From contig CM032794.1 in NCBI GenBank assembly GCA_019155185.1, positions 18,491,095-18,555,094 on the forward strand: DNA of 64,000 nucleotides, given 5' to 3'. Shown here piece after piece: positions 10,626-21,995 of the stretch. The position numbers and the translations under genes are program-made. Position 1 is the first letter of the stretch; the number at the start of each line of letters is the position of its first letter. The notes under the pieces were generated by a model. It worked only from the letters and a program-made list of their open reading frames with translations, did no database searches and was not told where the DNA came from. Source of the stretch: Beaufortia kweichowensis (Eukaryota > Chordata > Actinopteri > Cypriniformes > Gastromyzontidae).

Positions 10626-11355
10626 TTCTGTCTTTCATTCCAGATTATATATTTTCTTGGTAATCTTCCTGACCATAACATAATGAAATACATTACATTA
10701 CAGTTGAGTTGGATTTTACACAATGCATTTACAATGCAGTTCTAGAAAATCCAACCAACAATTCATCAATACAATAAAAGCACTGCTTCATATGATTAGT
10801 AAGAATAGTATAAATTTGCATGAGGGTATTTGAAAAGTTTTTTAAAGCCCTTTGCTGTATTTTTTCCAAAATAGAAAGTTGCAAAACTGAGAAGAAGAAA
10901 AAGGTAAATAAAAAACAAATTTCAAAGGATCAAGAAAGACAAAAAAATAGTACAAATAACCGATAAAATAATTACAATATGTGCTGATCCATGTGGGTGT
11001 ATCTGGGTTTTTCTGCACTTCCTCTACACCCACTGTAATTTTTTATTCTGAAGATTTATTGGTGTAACAAATAATCCACTTAAAGTGAGCATAACCATAC
11101 CAACCAATGAACAAACAGAACAAAGAACCACATGGCAAGACAAGAACCAATTAGAACATGACACAAACACTAGGCAGGAACACATGAGGAACAGGGAAGC
11201 AAGACACAAACAGAAACCATGACTAATTTTCAAAATAAAAAACATGAAACAAAACCCAAACCCAAGTTACAATTGACTCATCCAGAGAACTACTTACACT
11301 GACAAAACATAGTGGAAACTCCTCTTTGTCTTTGTGAAACCTAGAGATAAGCCTA

Positions 11356-11601
11356 CACTGTAAAAACTAAAAGATCCTGGAGGAACCATTTGGGATTTTT
11401 ACACTTCCACACCAGCGCACAAAGGGTGGTTCTCTGAGGAACAATAAACAGTATTGGCAGTTCCTACAAAAACCTATGGGATCCTTTAAACATTTTAAAT
11501 TCAGTTCTAAACTTCCTCAGGGAACCTCCTGATTGTTTCACCGGTGTGGCAGTGTGAAGAACCCCTAATGGTTTCTACAAGATCTTTACATTTTTACAGT
11601 G
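11356..11601. mobile_element. Complete MITE, CACTGTAAAAA termini, TA target duplication
   Basis: The 246-bp element begins CACTGTAAAAA and ends TTTTTACAGTG, a perfect 11-bp inverted repeat, with TA on both sides (11354-11355 and 11602-11603). TA duplication and short inverted repeats point to mobilisation by a Tc1/mariner-like transposase, though the family is inferred. A truncated relative is at 6385-6630. The DNA from 10626 to 11355 holds nothing I recognise. Confidence 0.75.
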
Positions 11602-12390
11602 TAAAATCACTCTAAGTCTTGAAAAGCACAATAAAATCAAATGGCTTCGCAGACAAACAATAAAATTGTTCCAACCAGCACAGAGTGACTATTACACTTA
11701 AGAAGCACTGTTCTTCACTCAGTTAATGAAGATACAGTGGTTTTATTTTGTAAAAGTTTGCTACCATGATCATAAACATTTAGCACTTACGAGAATTCCA
11801 GATCTTCAACATACATACACAAATATGCACTTGTGGCTCATATATTCTTCAGTACTACCAAAGAAAGGCTGTTTTATACTTTCCTAAAAAAAACTTTTTA
11901 AAAAAGACAAGAAAAAAGGAAAAACATGCAACAAAAATACCTTCATCTTGTTGCTGGTTCAGTGTTGATTCATCATATTTATTTGTGAGTGGACCTAGGG
12001 TTCAGACAAAAAGGAGGGAAAAAGAGAAAAGAGAAAATTCAAAAAAAGATTACTGTGGCAAGAGAAAAAAAATCAAAAAAGTAAACAAGAAAGAGCAAAA
12101 AACAAGAAATCAGCAAAAGATTATTGTTCTCATTTCTTTTAAAAGAAAAAGCATCATTAACACAGTATCACAAGAAAAACATAAATTGTCTACAAGATCA
12201 AAGAAGTTTATGAAGAAAATTCTTCTTCGGCATTGTTTTGCACTGTTTGCAGCCCTGCTTTTAACTCCAACTTTACTCAGTACCATTTTTTTGTTTGTTT
12301 GGTCTATAGTGATAAAGAAAAAAAATCAATGTGGAGGAATCTGTTATAAACATGTCATTATTCACATTTGTGTAAATCATTTATACCAGT

Positions 12391-12422
12391 ACACACACAC
12401 ACACACGAATGCACGCACACAC
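12391..12422 (+). repeat. (CA)n microsatellite, imperfect
   Basis: A run of CA dinucleotides interrupted by GAATG and GCACG. The surrounding DNA from 11604 to 12890 is AT-rich and low-complexity. A 184-codon frame at 11985-12539 is lysine-rich and lies over A-runs, so I do not call it a gene. At 12552-12605 a short CTTTCTTAAAAA motif is repeated four times. Confidence 0.7.
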
Positions 12423-12889
12423 CATGTAGTATGTTCAAAAATCAGTTTGAACCGCTGGACGGTCCCCACAATGTGGGGGTGCTGTGCACATACATACACA
12501 GATATTGTTAATACTGTGGTATGTGTATTAATACAGTGATATTGTATATGGCCTTAAAAACTTTCTTAAAAAGTCTTTCTTAAAAACTTTCTTAAAAACT
12601 TTTTAAAACAAAAGAGGAAGGCAAGGAATGACAGATTATAACTTTAACTTTAACTCATGCAATAAATCATTTTTTTCAGAGAACACATTATAAAGAGCCT
12701 TTTTTAGATGAATTTCAGGTGGCTCTTATGCCCCAGGGGTACAACTTACACCCTACTGTGGGGCATGTTCTCACAGAACCTGCCAGCCTCTTCAAACTTG
12801 GTAACTTACGTTTCAACAAAATCCTCGCTCAGAGCCGTGACCCATTAATATGCATAATCATATTAATAGTACTTATTTTGTCAGTATTT

Positions 12890-13160
12890 ATATTTATGTA
12901 TTCAGGATTTATAAATATATATTCAGACTTAAATTTATATATTCAGGATTTATAAAGATATATTCAGACTTATATTTATATATTCATGATGTATAATTAT
13001 AAATTCGGATTTACATTTATATATTTAGATTTACATTTATATATTCAGATTTACATTTATATATTCTGAGTTACATTTATATATTCAGATTTACATTTAT
13101 ATATTCCTGTTTATAACTATATATTTAGATTTACATTTATATATATTCAGATTTACATGT
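12890..13160 (+). repeat. AT-rich minisatellite, 20-bp unit
   Basis: About a dozen tandem units close to ATTTACATTTATATATTCAG, clearest between 13010 and 13155. The left half has variants with TTCAGGATTTATAAA. Unit divergence rises toward the left edge, as expected for an older flank of an array. No coding potential. Confidence 0.85.
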
Positions 13161-13618
13161 GTGTGTGAACTCACCTGAAAACCGTCAGAGATACACACAC
13201 TCAAAGCAAAATAATGTGGTCACTCGCACCAGGTGACAGAAGATGGCAGGATGTCACAGCAATTTATAATTGTATTTAGTAAATGCTTGCCTGCATTACT
13301 ATCAATGGATTGTAGCGATTTTGTGGGGAACAGTATTATTTAAACACTTTTGCATTCTCCAACAAAAGAAGTAAGAATTATAATGAGCTTTGCTCAAAGA
13401 TAACTGTTAAAATATTCTCCACCATCCCCTCTGTAGGGGAAACAAATATGACCCCAACGGGGAAATATTTATTATTGATTATGATAGATTCTAAGTATTC
13501 GGAGGAAATAATTGATTTAGGGAAATACTAAATGATTAAGAGCATGTAACGATAATTGACATGATTAGGGACTCCGGAACAGTTTCCTATTTGTGTAGGA
13601 CCTTTGTAAAAAGAATTA

Positions 13619-14014
13619 ATGATGCTCTATGCATCCATTAATAAGACTAAGTATGATACTTGCATGTCTTGCCCATCAAACGGAAGTGTCCTGATGCAGT
13701 TTGTTGAGGCTACAGTTGATCTTAAAGTTGTAGCGATGAGAAAGAGAACCAGTCTGAGGCAGAGGGTCTTTGAAAGAAGGAAAGACAAGGCCTCAGCCTG
13801 GCACAAATTTAGGGGTCCGGTGCAGTCTTCCTCTAGCTCATCATCAAAGGACCCTAAAAGGGCTAAAACCCCAAGGGCACTTAGAAGGACCCAGTTGACG
13901 TGGAGCAAGCAGAGAAAAGGACAGGAAGGGAAGAGTGCCAGAAAGGGAAGAAAGAAGAAAGGAGTTCAGTGGTCTTTAAACCGTGAAGAAGTCACACCCC
14001 AAAGATATGAGTGA
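13619..14014 (+). other. Unrecognised 131-codon basic ORF
   Basis: The frame begins MMLYASINKTKYDTC and becomes strongly basic and serine-rich. It has a serine run near residue 70 (SSSSSSSK), then repeated Lys/Arg clusters such as KGRKKKG and RTQLTWSKQRKGQ, and ends TPQRYE. I recognise no domain. The base composition (purine-rich) differs from the surrounding AT-rich DNA. It could be a relic of an unidentified retroelement or a chance frame in purine-rich sequence. No start context, splice site or homologue is visible. Confidence 0.2.
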
Positions 14015-14628
14015 TCCAATCAGAGCTTGTACTTTCCGATGGAAAGTTATCTCTCTTTGTCTTCCAAAAAGGTATTTTACATAAGAAAGCTGATTGGATG
14101 TTCAGTAACTAAATTATAATGTACATTAATGTCCAGGGGATCAAAAATAGAAACTTATAGATACCAAACATGGTCTACATGTGACTATGGTTAAATCAGT
14201 AATTGCAGAACATTAATTTAAACTGGTTTGGATCAAACTACAAGTAAAACATAAACAACAATGACATATTATATGGGAAAAGAAGAAATAAGCATGTATA
14301 CATCTCCTTTATACCATTTAAAAAGAAAGTTTCTATGTTTGTCACAAAGTGAATGAAGAGAGAGAGTGAATCTCCCTACATTCCTTTGGATCGTAAAACA
14401 GTCTTATTTTGCAGCTGTAGTATGGTTTGCTATGGTCACCAGAGGTCTGTTTCTGCATCTAAGTTTGGGGGTATTTGCAACAGACCCCCAGCGCATAGCT
14501 TTAGAGTGGATGAGGGTATTTAGTTATATTTAAGAAATATAACCAAATATAATGTGTCTGATCTGTGTCATGCACTACAGGATATTAAGGACATTGAAAA
14601 GGAAGAGGCTTCATTTTGTTTTTGTATA

Positions 14629-14945
14629 CACACTCCCCTCCAAAAGTATTGGGACAGTGAGGCCAATTATTTTTGCTGTAGACTAAAAACATTTGGATTT
14701 GACAATTTCAAATCAGATCAGATCAGATCAAATGATGAATATCAGACACGGGATTTACATGCCAGCTTTTATTTCCATCTAGATCTGACAAACAACTTAA
14801 AAAATATCACCTTTTATTTGAACCCACCCATTTTTTTATGTAAGCAAAAGTATTGGAACAGATAGAATTAACATAGATTAAAGTGAATAAGACTTAATAT
14901 TTAGTTGCAAATCCTTTGCTTTCAATAACAGCATCATGTAACAAT
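14629..14945 (-). mobile_element. Tc1-like element, 3' end with terminal repeat and last transposase codons
   Basis: The plus strand begins CACTCCCCTCCAAAAGTATT (14631), a common Tc1-like terminal sequence in fish, and continues with AAAAGTATTGGAACAG. On the minus strand, bases 14944 down to 14894 encode LLHDAVIESKGFATKY and a stop, the usual Tc1 transposase C-terminus. The coding sequence breaks off at 14945, where unrelated DNA starts. The matching rest of a minus-strand Tc1 transposase begins at 18049, so this may be one element split by the piggyBac block. Confidence 0.75.
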
Positions 14946-17900
14946 CTCCCTAAAAAAAACACCCTAGAGAGGAGAGCTACAAGATAATTAGAGGGAGGGA
15001 CCCACCGGCCAAACCTCCTAGGGCTTAGTGGCCACATACGTGGACAGCACATTTTAGCTCTTATGTCCACAATTGTGTTCACTGCTGAATTGGTGGTGTT
15101 ATGGACACGTATGGGGGTACTTACACTGACATCTGGTGGTGTCAGAAGTTTATAACACACTACGGTCAAAATTCAAAATGGCGGCGAACACAAGGGAAGA
15201 TTCAAGTGGTAGCTCCATACACAAACGTCGACCAGGTAAGAAGTTCTGCCATATTTCATGGCTTATTCTGATTTAGATATTTATAAAAGCCTTGTATATT
15301 TGTCATGACATGCAAATTTGAAAAAAAAGTGTAAAACTAGCATCTTTGTAGGTCGCTAAACATGAAGTACACGTATGTGTACTTATGGACTGATGCTAAT
15401 ATGCTAGTAAACATGCACACATGTAAAATGGGGAAAAAGCTAGCTCTGATGCAGCTAAAAAGCTGTACATGGTCCCAATAAAATAAATAACAATTAAATC
15501 ACTAAATACATACATAATTAGTTGGATTGAAAATGCTAGTAAAAATGTAATATGCTAGTAAAAATGTGCACATGTAAATTAGCTTGCATATTATCCCATT
15601 GGAATAAATAACAAATAAATAATGCAAACCTACATACATAAATTAAATTAATTTGTATTTGATTTTATCATGTTTTTATTTCCAGAGCGTTTTTCTTTGC
15701 AAAGAGCATTGGAGCTACTTGAGTTAATTGATGGAGACAACTCCGATTTGGACGTGTCTGACAACGATGATCCCATCCTGGATGGCAATTACCAACCATC
15801 ACCACAGGAGGAAAGCAGCAGTGAGGACTGTAGTGATGATGAGGACCCCATTCCTGAGCCCACTGACCACAGCAGAGGACGCAAACATGCAGATAGTGCA
15901 GATAATGGTTAGCCAAGACCCAGCAGATATTTGTTTATTTTATGTAGTTAGGGCCTTAGGGCTATGTGAAGGATTGGAAGCAAAATGCTTATTTACAAAA
16001 CTTGTTGACAGGGACAGGGACAGAGACAGGCACAGGCACAGGTACAGGTTCAGGTTCAGGTTCAGGTTCATCCCGCACTCTCAGACGTTGCCGTCAAAGT
16101 CAAGAGATTGAGGCTAATAGCTCAGAAGATGACTTGGAAGAGTCAACACCAAGACAAACAAAAAAAAAGAAAAAGGGAGACTCTGAACAAGGTACTTGTT
16201 ATTATTTTTGGCCTTCACACCTTGAGGGTAAATCTTCAAATTTCATATAAACTTCCACACAAATTCAAGTATTTTATGCACCAATACACCAATACACCTC
16301 AATTGCTTACATGGGTAAAAATGTAACTTCCTACAATAAATACTATTTATATTCTGATTCTGGTTGTGCAGGACGTGGACTACGCTGGAAGGCTACTCCA
16401 TTGACGCCAAACCTGGCAGAGTATCAGCATCAGGACGAAACTGATCTAGACAGACATGGCTGGACCCCACTAGACTATTTTGAACAGTACATAGATAGAG
16501 ATTTGATGATGACGATTGCAGAATGCTCTAATATTATGTCACTGTCTAAGAGTGGGGAGCCACTTAACATGACGACAGATGAGATTTACCACTTCTTTGG
16601 TGCCTGTATTTTGATGTCCTGCATCCGATACCCAACCATTAGGATGTACTGGTCCAAAGCCTTGAAAATCACTGCCATCACTGACAAATTCACACGTGCC
16701 AGATTCTTCAAACTGAGGGGAGCAATAAAAGTGGTTATTGATCATGATGTGCCAGAAGACCTGAGAATGTCGGACAAATTCTGGAAGGTGAGGCCTTTTC
16801 TGGATCGGATTCTGCAAGGCTGCTTGTCTCTGAATCGACCTGATTGCGCATCTATTGATGAGCAGATGATTCCTTTCACAGGAGCCTGTCCGTACAGACA
16901 ATATCTGCCAATGAAGCCAAACCCAGTTGGCATAAAGAACTTTGTTTGTGCTACAGCAGATGACATTGTGCTTGACTTTGAGCTGTATCAAGGCACAGGT
17001 TCACTGACTGGGAAGGTCAAAGAACCAGAGGACCTGGGTTTGGGAAGCTTAGTCATCGAGCGTCTGTGCCAAACTCTGCATCGTGGCACAAAGGTGTATT
17101 GTGACCGGTTCTTCACCACCATCAAAGGTGCGCAACGAATGATGGAGAAAGAGCTGTACATGACTGGTACAATAATGAAGAACCGACTCGCTGAAGCGAA
17201 GCATAAGTTACCCAGTGACAAAGCCATGAAAAACGCAGGAACCTGTTTTCACTACTTTAGCTCAACTCTAGCTCAGTCAGTGCATCTTCTGATGCCCTAC
17301 TGGCAGAAATAAAAAGTTTTTCATTCTATTACACAAAGGTGATTTTATTGTGTTTTATGGAAATTCGGACCATGAATCCACATATATGGACATCATTTTT
17401 CTCTAAAAGTACATCATATCAAAAAATGATACTTAGTTTTTATTCTAATTTGGTTCCAATAAGCCCAAATAGCAAAGAGAAATAAAAAATGCATGTAAAA
17501 AAACAGCTTGGACAAACAAATCAAACACAAATTTTGAAAAATCAGGAAAAATGTATTTACCCAAACAAAACCCATCCAAATCATCCCAGATAGCAAACAA
17601 AAGAAAAAATACACACCAACACAATACTGGCACAGACATTTAGCATTGCAGTTGAAAGGAAAAGTAAACCTTATATGTCCATTTCATGTAGTTTGTAGAG
17701 TATTCCCTGTAAGTTGCAATTTAAAGTCAATCTTCCCATCCAGTGATGAAGTATCCAGAAAGTGCAAAATCCACCATAGCAGTTAATCCAAAAGAATCCA
17801 AACAGGCAAATGTTGAAGTGAGGCCTTGACTCCGCTGTCTTGTGAATAATAAACCCTCAGGTTCCAAATACCACAGCAGCAAAGAATCCACAAAGTTGAC

Positions 17901-18048
17901 GTATTGAAGATAGCGTATGTATATAAAAAAAGTCCTTCTACAAACAAAACATAAACTAGCATTAACATGCCATTTATACACCAAACAGTAACTGTAAAAC
18001 AAAAAAGACAATATACAGCTTGTCCTTGCAAACCCAATTTAACATAGC
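14946..18048 (+). mobile_element. piggyBac-superfamily element, apparently inserted in a Tc1 element
   Basis: The block contains a four-exon piggyBac-type transposase at 15178-17312. It is flanked on both sides by complementary parts of a minus-strand Tc1. I could not find a clean TTAA duplication or the terminal inverted repeats. Short palindromic boxes occur on both sides of the gene: CCACATACGTGGACA (15031) and CCACATATATGGACA (17378). A related GTACACGTATGTGTAC lies at 15367. The part right of the gene (17330-18048) is AT-rich with no other feature. Confidence 0.6.
15178..17312 (+). CDS. piggyBac-type transposase, four exons, C-terminally truncated
   Basis: Joining 15178-15235, 15686-15907, 16012-16191 and 16372-17312 gives one open frame of about 466 codons. 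All introns are phase 1 with GT/AG ends (donors CAG|GTAAG, ATG|GTTAGC, AAG|GTACTT; acceptors TTTCCAG, TTGACAG, TGTGCAG). The N-terminus is MAANTREDSSGSS, then an acidic region. Exon 3 encodes a Thr-Gly/Ser-Gly repeat linker followed by KKKKKG. Exon 4 holds the DDE_Tnp_1_7 domain with SIDEQMIPFTGACPYRQY (first Asp codon 16857-16859) and VYCDRFFTT (second Asp 17103-17105). The frame ends at LLMPYWQK before the usual third Asp and the Cys-rich zinc-finger tail. It looks disabled, or it is a domesticated short form. The splice model is my inference. Confidence 0.75.
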
Positions 18049-18905
18049 TCAGACAAGAAAAAACTTATTTTTTATGCTTTTCCAGACTTTTGGCACAGCC
18101 TCTATCAGTTGTTGTTTGTTTTGGGGGGTTACCCCCTTCAGTCTCCTCTTTAGCAGGTAAAAGGCATGCTCTACAGGGTTTAAGTCTGGAGATTGACTTG
18201 GCCAGTCTAAAACCTTCCACTTATTGTCCCTGATGAACTCCTTTGCTTTTTTGGCAGTGTGTTTTGGGTCATTATTTTGCTGCATGATGAAGGATCTCCC
18301 AATAAGTTTGGTTGCATCTTTCTTTAAATTGGCAGACAACATGTTTCTGTAGATCTCTGAGTTCATTTTGCTGCTGCATCATGTGTTACATCATCAATGA
18401 AGATTAATGAGCCCGTCCCAGAAGAAGCCATGCAAGCCCAAGCCATGACATTACCCTCCACTGTGTTTCACAGATGAGCTTGTATGTTTGGGATCATGAG
18501 CAGATCATTTCTTTCTCCAAACTTTAACCTTTCCGTCACTTTGGTAAAGGTAAATCTTTCTCTCATCAGTCCATAAAACTTTGTGCCAGAATTTTTGAGG
18601 CTCATCTCTGTATTTTTTTGGCAAATTCCAACCTGGCCTTCCTATTCTTCTTGCTAATGAGTGGTTTGCATCTTCTGGTGTAGCCTCTGTACTTGTGATC
18701 ATAAAGTCTTCTGCGAACAGTAGATTGTGATACCTTCACTCCTGCCCTCCTGGAGGTTGTTGCTGATCTCACTTACAGTTGTTTTAGGGTCTTTCCTGAC
18801 AGCTCTTACAATGTTTCTGTCATCAACTGCAGTTGTTTTTCTGGGTCTACCTGTTCGATGTCTGTTACTTAGTACGCCAGTGGCTTCTTTCTTCTTTAGG
18901 ACATT
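18049..18905 (-). pseudogene. Tc1-like transposase, N-truncated, frameshifted
   Basis: Read on the minus strand from about 18905: RTGRPRKTTAVDDRNIVRAV, SEISNNLQEAGVKVSQSTVR (helix-turn-helix part), FWHKVLWTDERKIYL (first catalytic Asp), and after a stop and frame change SFIMQQNNDPKHTAKKAKEF (second Asp), then LDWPSQSPDLNPVEHAFYLL (catalytic Glu). The frame ends VWKSI plus foreign residues at 18049. The first 60 or so residues and the 5' terminal repeat are missing. The remaining C-terminus seems to lie at 14894-14944, across the piggyBac block. Confidence 0.85.
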
Positions 18906-19090
18906 GTTATTTTGTTATTGTTTTTCAACCTTACAAATCAATTTCATCTAAACCTAGAGCACTCATTTCTGCTCATTCCTCTCTGATTATTGAGCATTTG
19001 TCCTGTATGGAGATATGGCACCCAAAACGTTCCTCTTCCGATCCATCTGTCTTTTACTTCTGTTTTTTATTTTCTCTCTCCTCTGTTTTC

Positions 19091-19130
19091 ATTATTTATT
19101 TATTTATTTATTTTAATTATTTATTATTTG
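19091..19130 (+). repeat. (TTTA)n microsatellite
   Basis: Imperfect TTTA repeats. The rest of 18906-19480 is T-rich with no recognised feature. Confidence 0.7.
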
Positions 19131-19479
19131 ATCATCTCTCCCCATTATTTTTCTACCCATAATGTCCTTTTCTGGTGAAGTGAAGTGGTGAAGTGCTTAT
19201 GCAATCTGTTATTTCAGCCTCAGTCCCTAGTGCTAACCTTACACTGCCCTACAGGACTCAACAGGGCAAGTAGCAGGTTACATGTGATGGTGAGGTGATG
19301 AATGGAGATGGTAGACAGTTAAGTGCAGGTTTACTGGTGAGTTAAAAGCAACATGTAAATGATAACAGGAATGGGCAAACCAACAGCGGAGGGAGGATGG
19401 GGGTTACGGCAGTGGACGATGGACAGCTGAGAGACAGGACAGAAGACATTATTATAGATTATTAGTCCAGGGTGAAGTA

Positions 19480-20425
19480 GATGGTATAAGGAGCCAGGGA
19501 GGAACCGGTAGAAGCCAGGAGCAGGTAGGCAGGACCCAGAGCGCAGCCATGACAGTAGTCCATGGTGGAGTCGAAGGAGGGAGGAGCAATAGTTGAGAAG
19601 GGGCTGACGACACCAGGAAACTGACTGACTGAGACGAAGCCTAAGGAAGAGGAGTGCAAGACAGACACAGAGAGCAAAAGAGTCAGGGTCACACAGAGAC
19701 AAGGCGGAGCAGGAGAGACGAGGGAGCCCGGTGGAGCCAGTAGGATAACAGGCCACGATGGAGACGAGGGAGCTAGGAGCTAGGGCGGAGCCAATGGGTC
19801 GAAGGGTCGAGGTGGAGTCCAGAACTCAGAGGCTGGAGGCGGAGACAGGGGATCCTCGCCCCTAGGAGGAACTGGAGGCTGAAAGCCAGAGGCAAATCAA
19901 AGCACTTAGGTGGCGCAAACTGAGGTGGAAACTTATTCACAGGGAGCTCAGGGACAGCCATCTTGAGCATGGCAGGGAACTCACCTTCAATGCCAGGAGT
20001 GTGGATAGGGCTATCTTCCAAGCCCTCGAAGTCCACTAGCACTCCCACAGGGACAAGCGGTGTTGCTGGCTCACACACCTGGTCAGACGTCAGTTGAGGC
20101 TTAGGCTCCAGGGTGACAATCAGCTCCGTCGTGGGCTTACACTCTGGCTCTTCAGTTGGGCAGGCTCTCCATCTGCGGTGGGCTCAGGCGATCACTTTGT
20201 GCGGCGGGATGATGACTGGCTGGACTATGGGTCGGAAGTCCCATGTCCTCCAGCTGACTGGCGGTGAGACAACATCCACAATTCGCCAGCACCCACTCCA
20301 AGAAGGCGGCAAAACTCCCTCGAGGCCCCCACCCGGGTAGTCAGTTTGACAGGCTATATATAAAAAGTACCAGGTATGGTCCTCGAGGGAGCGATCCTCA
20401 TGCTCCAAACAGATGAGTTCGAGTA
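19480..20425 (-). mobile_element. Internal region of a non-autonomous LTR element, gag-like frame
   Basis: On the minus strand 20408-20184 reads MEHEDRSLEDHTWYFLYIAC and 20078-19773 starts MCEPATPLVPVGVLVDFEGL. The same order, with related wording, occurs in the LTR-flanked element at 25485-26900 (FLEDHMVYILYLAL, then VCEPATPLVPAGELVE). The non-coding part also matches, for example AGGACCCAGAGCGCAGCC here and AGGACCCAGAGTGCAGCC there. I infer a capsid-like leader of a dependent LTR retrotransposon. No protease, RT or integrase is visible, and LTRs are absent from this copy. Confidence 0.55.
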
Positions 20426-20686
20426 ATTATGGCAGTATTTTACATTTGCACCGAAAACATGAAATTATTGAAGAATGAATATGAATGCACACTATGGCTA
20501 TGCATTGTACATCATTATTCAGGAAATAAATTGCGGATCATTTTGATACCACACATGAAAGGGGTGAAGTAGAGTAAATGGTTATTTATTCATAACATGC
20601 ATTTCCACAAAGATTTACCACACAAACTTCAACACTAATGGAATACATTGCAATGAACTAATGTAGGGCATGAAGTATCCATGTAT

Positions 20687-21995
20687 AGTTCAAGTTCAAG
20701 TTTATATGTATATGTATGTAGCACTGTTTCAAAGCAGCTTTACAGCAAAACACAAAACAAAATGATACAATCATGGAAATATAAAAGCTAATTTAATAAA
20801 TAATATCTAATATCAGCAGTCAATATTATACAGTAAAGGATTGTTTAACCGAGGATGACTGAGTTGAATGAGTGCAGCTATAACATCAAACTACTGACAT
20901 AGACAGAGAAGTAGTTAATTAGTTAAAGTTAAATAGTTAAATAAATTAGCATAAATACTGTTTAGCATAATCATTAATGTAGTAACTAGCATTAGCATTA
21001 GTATTAATGAGTGCAGGGTCTCCTGGGGGTCGCCGCCTCCTTTTGACAGATCTAACATCAAGTCAGGGTATGGACTGGATACAACCTCTGAATAATAAAA
21101 GACAGACAACAGAGAGAAAAAACTATTCCACATCCTTAGATGCAACAAGTACATCAGATTGTGTGTGTTCCCAGTTCCGGTTGGACAAATTAATGCCGCC
21201 TTCCAAATCCCTGTGTGTGGATTTGTGTTATATACTGTTGGACTATGTGTATGCTATGTTAAAGAGATGGGCCTTTAATCTAGATTTAAACTGAGAGAGT
21301 GTGTCTGCCTCCCGCACAGCACTAGGAAGACTATTCCAAAGTTTAGGTGCTAAATAAGAGAATGATCTACCACCAGCACCATGTAAGGCCTTATAAGTAG
21401 TCAGTAAGATCTTAAAGTGAACACGTTGCGTGATGGGTAACCAGTGCAGTGTTGACAGTACCGGGCTAATATGTTCAAACTTTTATTGTTCTTGTAAGAA
21501 CTCTATCCGCTGAATTTTGAACAAGTCGGAGCTTTTGTAATAGGCTAGCTGGACGGCCACCTAAAAATGCATTGCAGTAATCCAGTCTAGACATCATGAT
21601 ATTGTGAACTAACTTTTCTGCACTCGACAGTGACAGCATTTGATGTATGTTTAGATGTGTTTTACAAGTGATGGCAACATGGCTTGGGTACTATGGGCAA
21701 TGACAGGGTACTATCGAATAAAACGCCCAGATTCCTAGCTGACGACGAAGGCTTGGTAGAAAATCCGTCATTAGTTAGATAATATCTAACTCTAACACAG
21801 TTCAACAACAGAAAGTTGCTACTCATCCAGCTTTTTATGTCAGCTATACATTCCATCATTTTGGTTAATTGCTGTGTATCGTGAGGCTTCAAGAAGAAAA
21901 GCAGTAAAAATTAACTCCATGTTTCTTAATTATAGCTCCTAAGGGTAACCTGTACAGGGCGAAGAGTAGAGGTCCTAGAACATATCCCTGTGGCA
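20687..21995 (-). mobile_element. L2/CR1-group LINE, 5'-truncated, minus strand
   Basis: The plus strand starts with the inverted tail AGTTCAAGTTCAAG (about 20688) and GCACTGTTTCAAAGCAGCTT. On the minus strand, about 21975 encodes PQGYVLGPLLFALYRLPLGA (RT motif; the usual PQGSVLGPLLF has S to Y). Then DTQQLTKMMECIADIKSWMS, SSARNLGVLFDSTLS, MMSRLDYCNAFLGGRP and SLLQKLRLVQNSA follow. The YADD site is decayed to a CFSS-like string. It shares its C-terminal wording with the plus-strand LINE at 22690-24850. Confidence 0.8.

Noticed and set aside
11985..12539. 184-codon Lys-rich plus-strand frame
   Set aside because: It sits over A-rich low-complexity DNA, shows no family resemblance and runs into a CA microsatellite.
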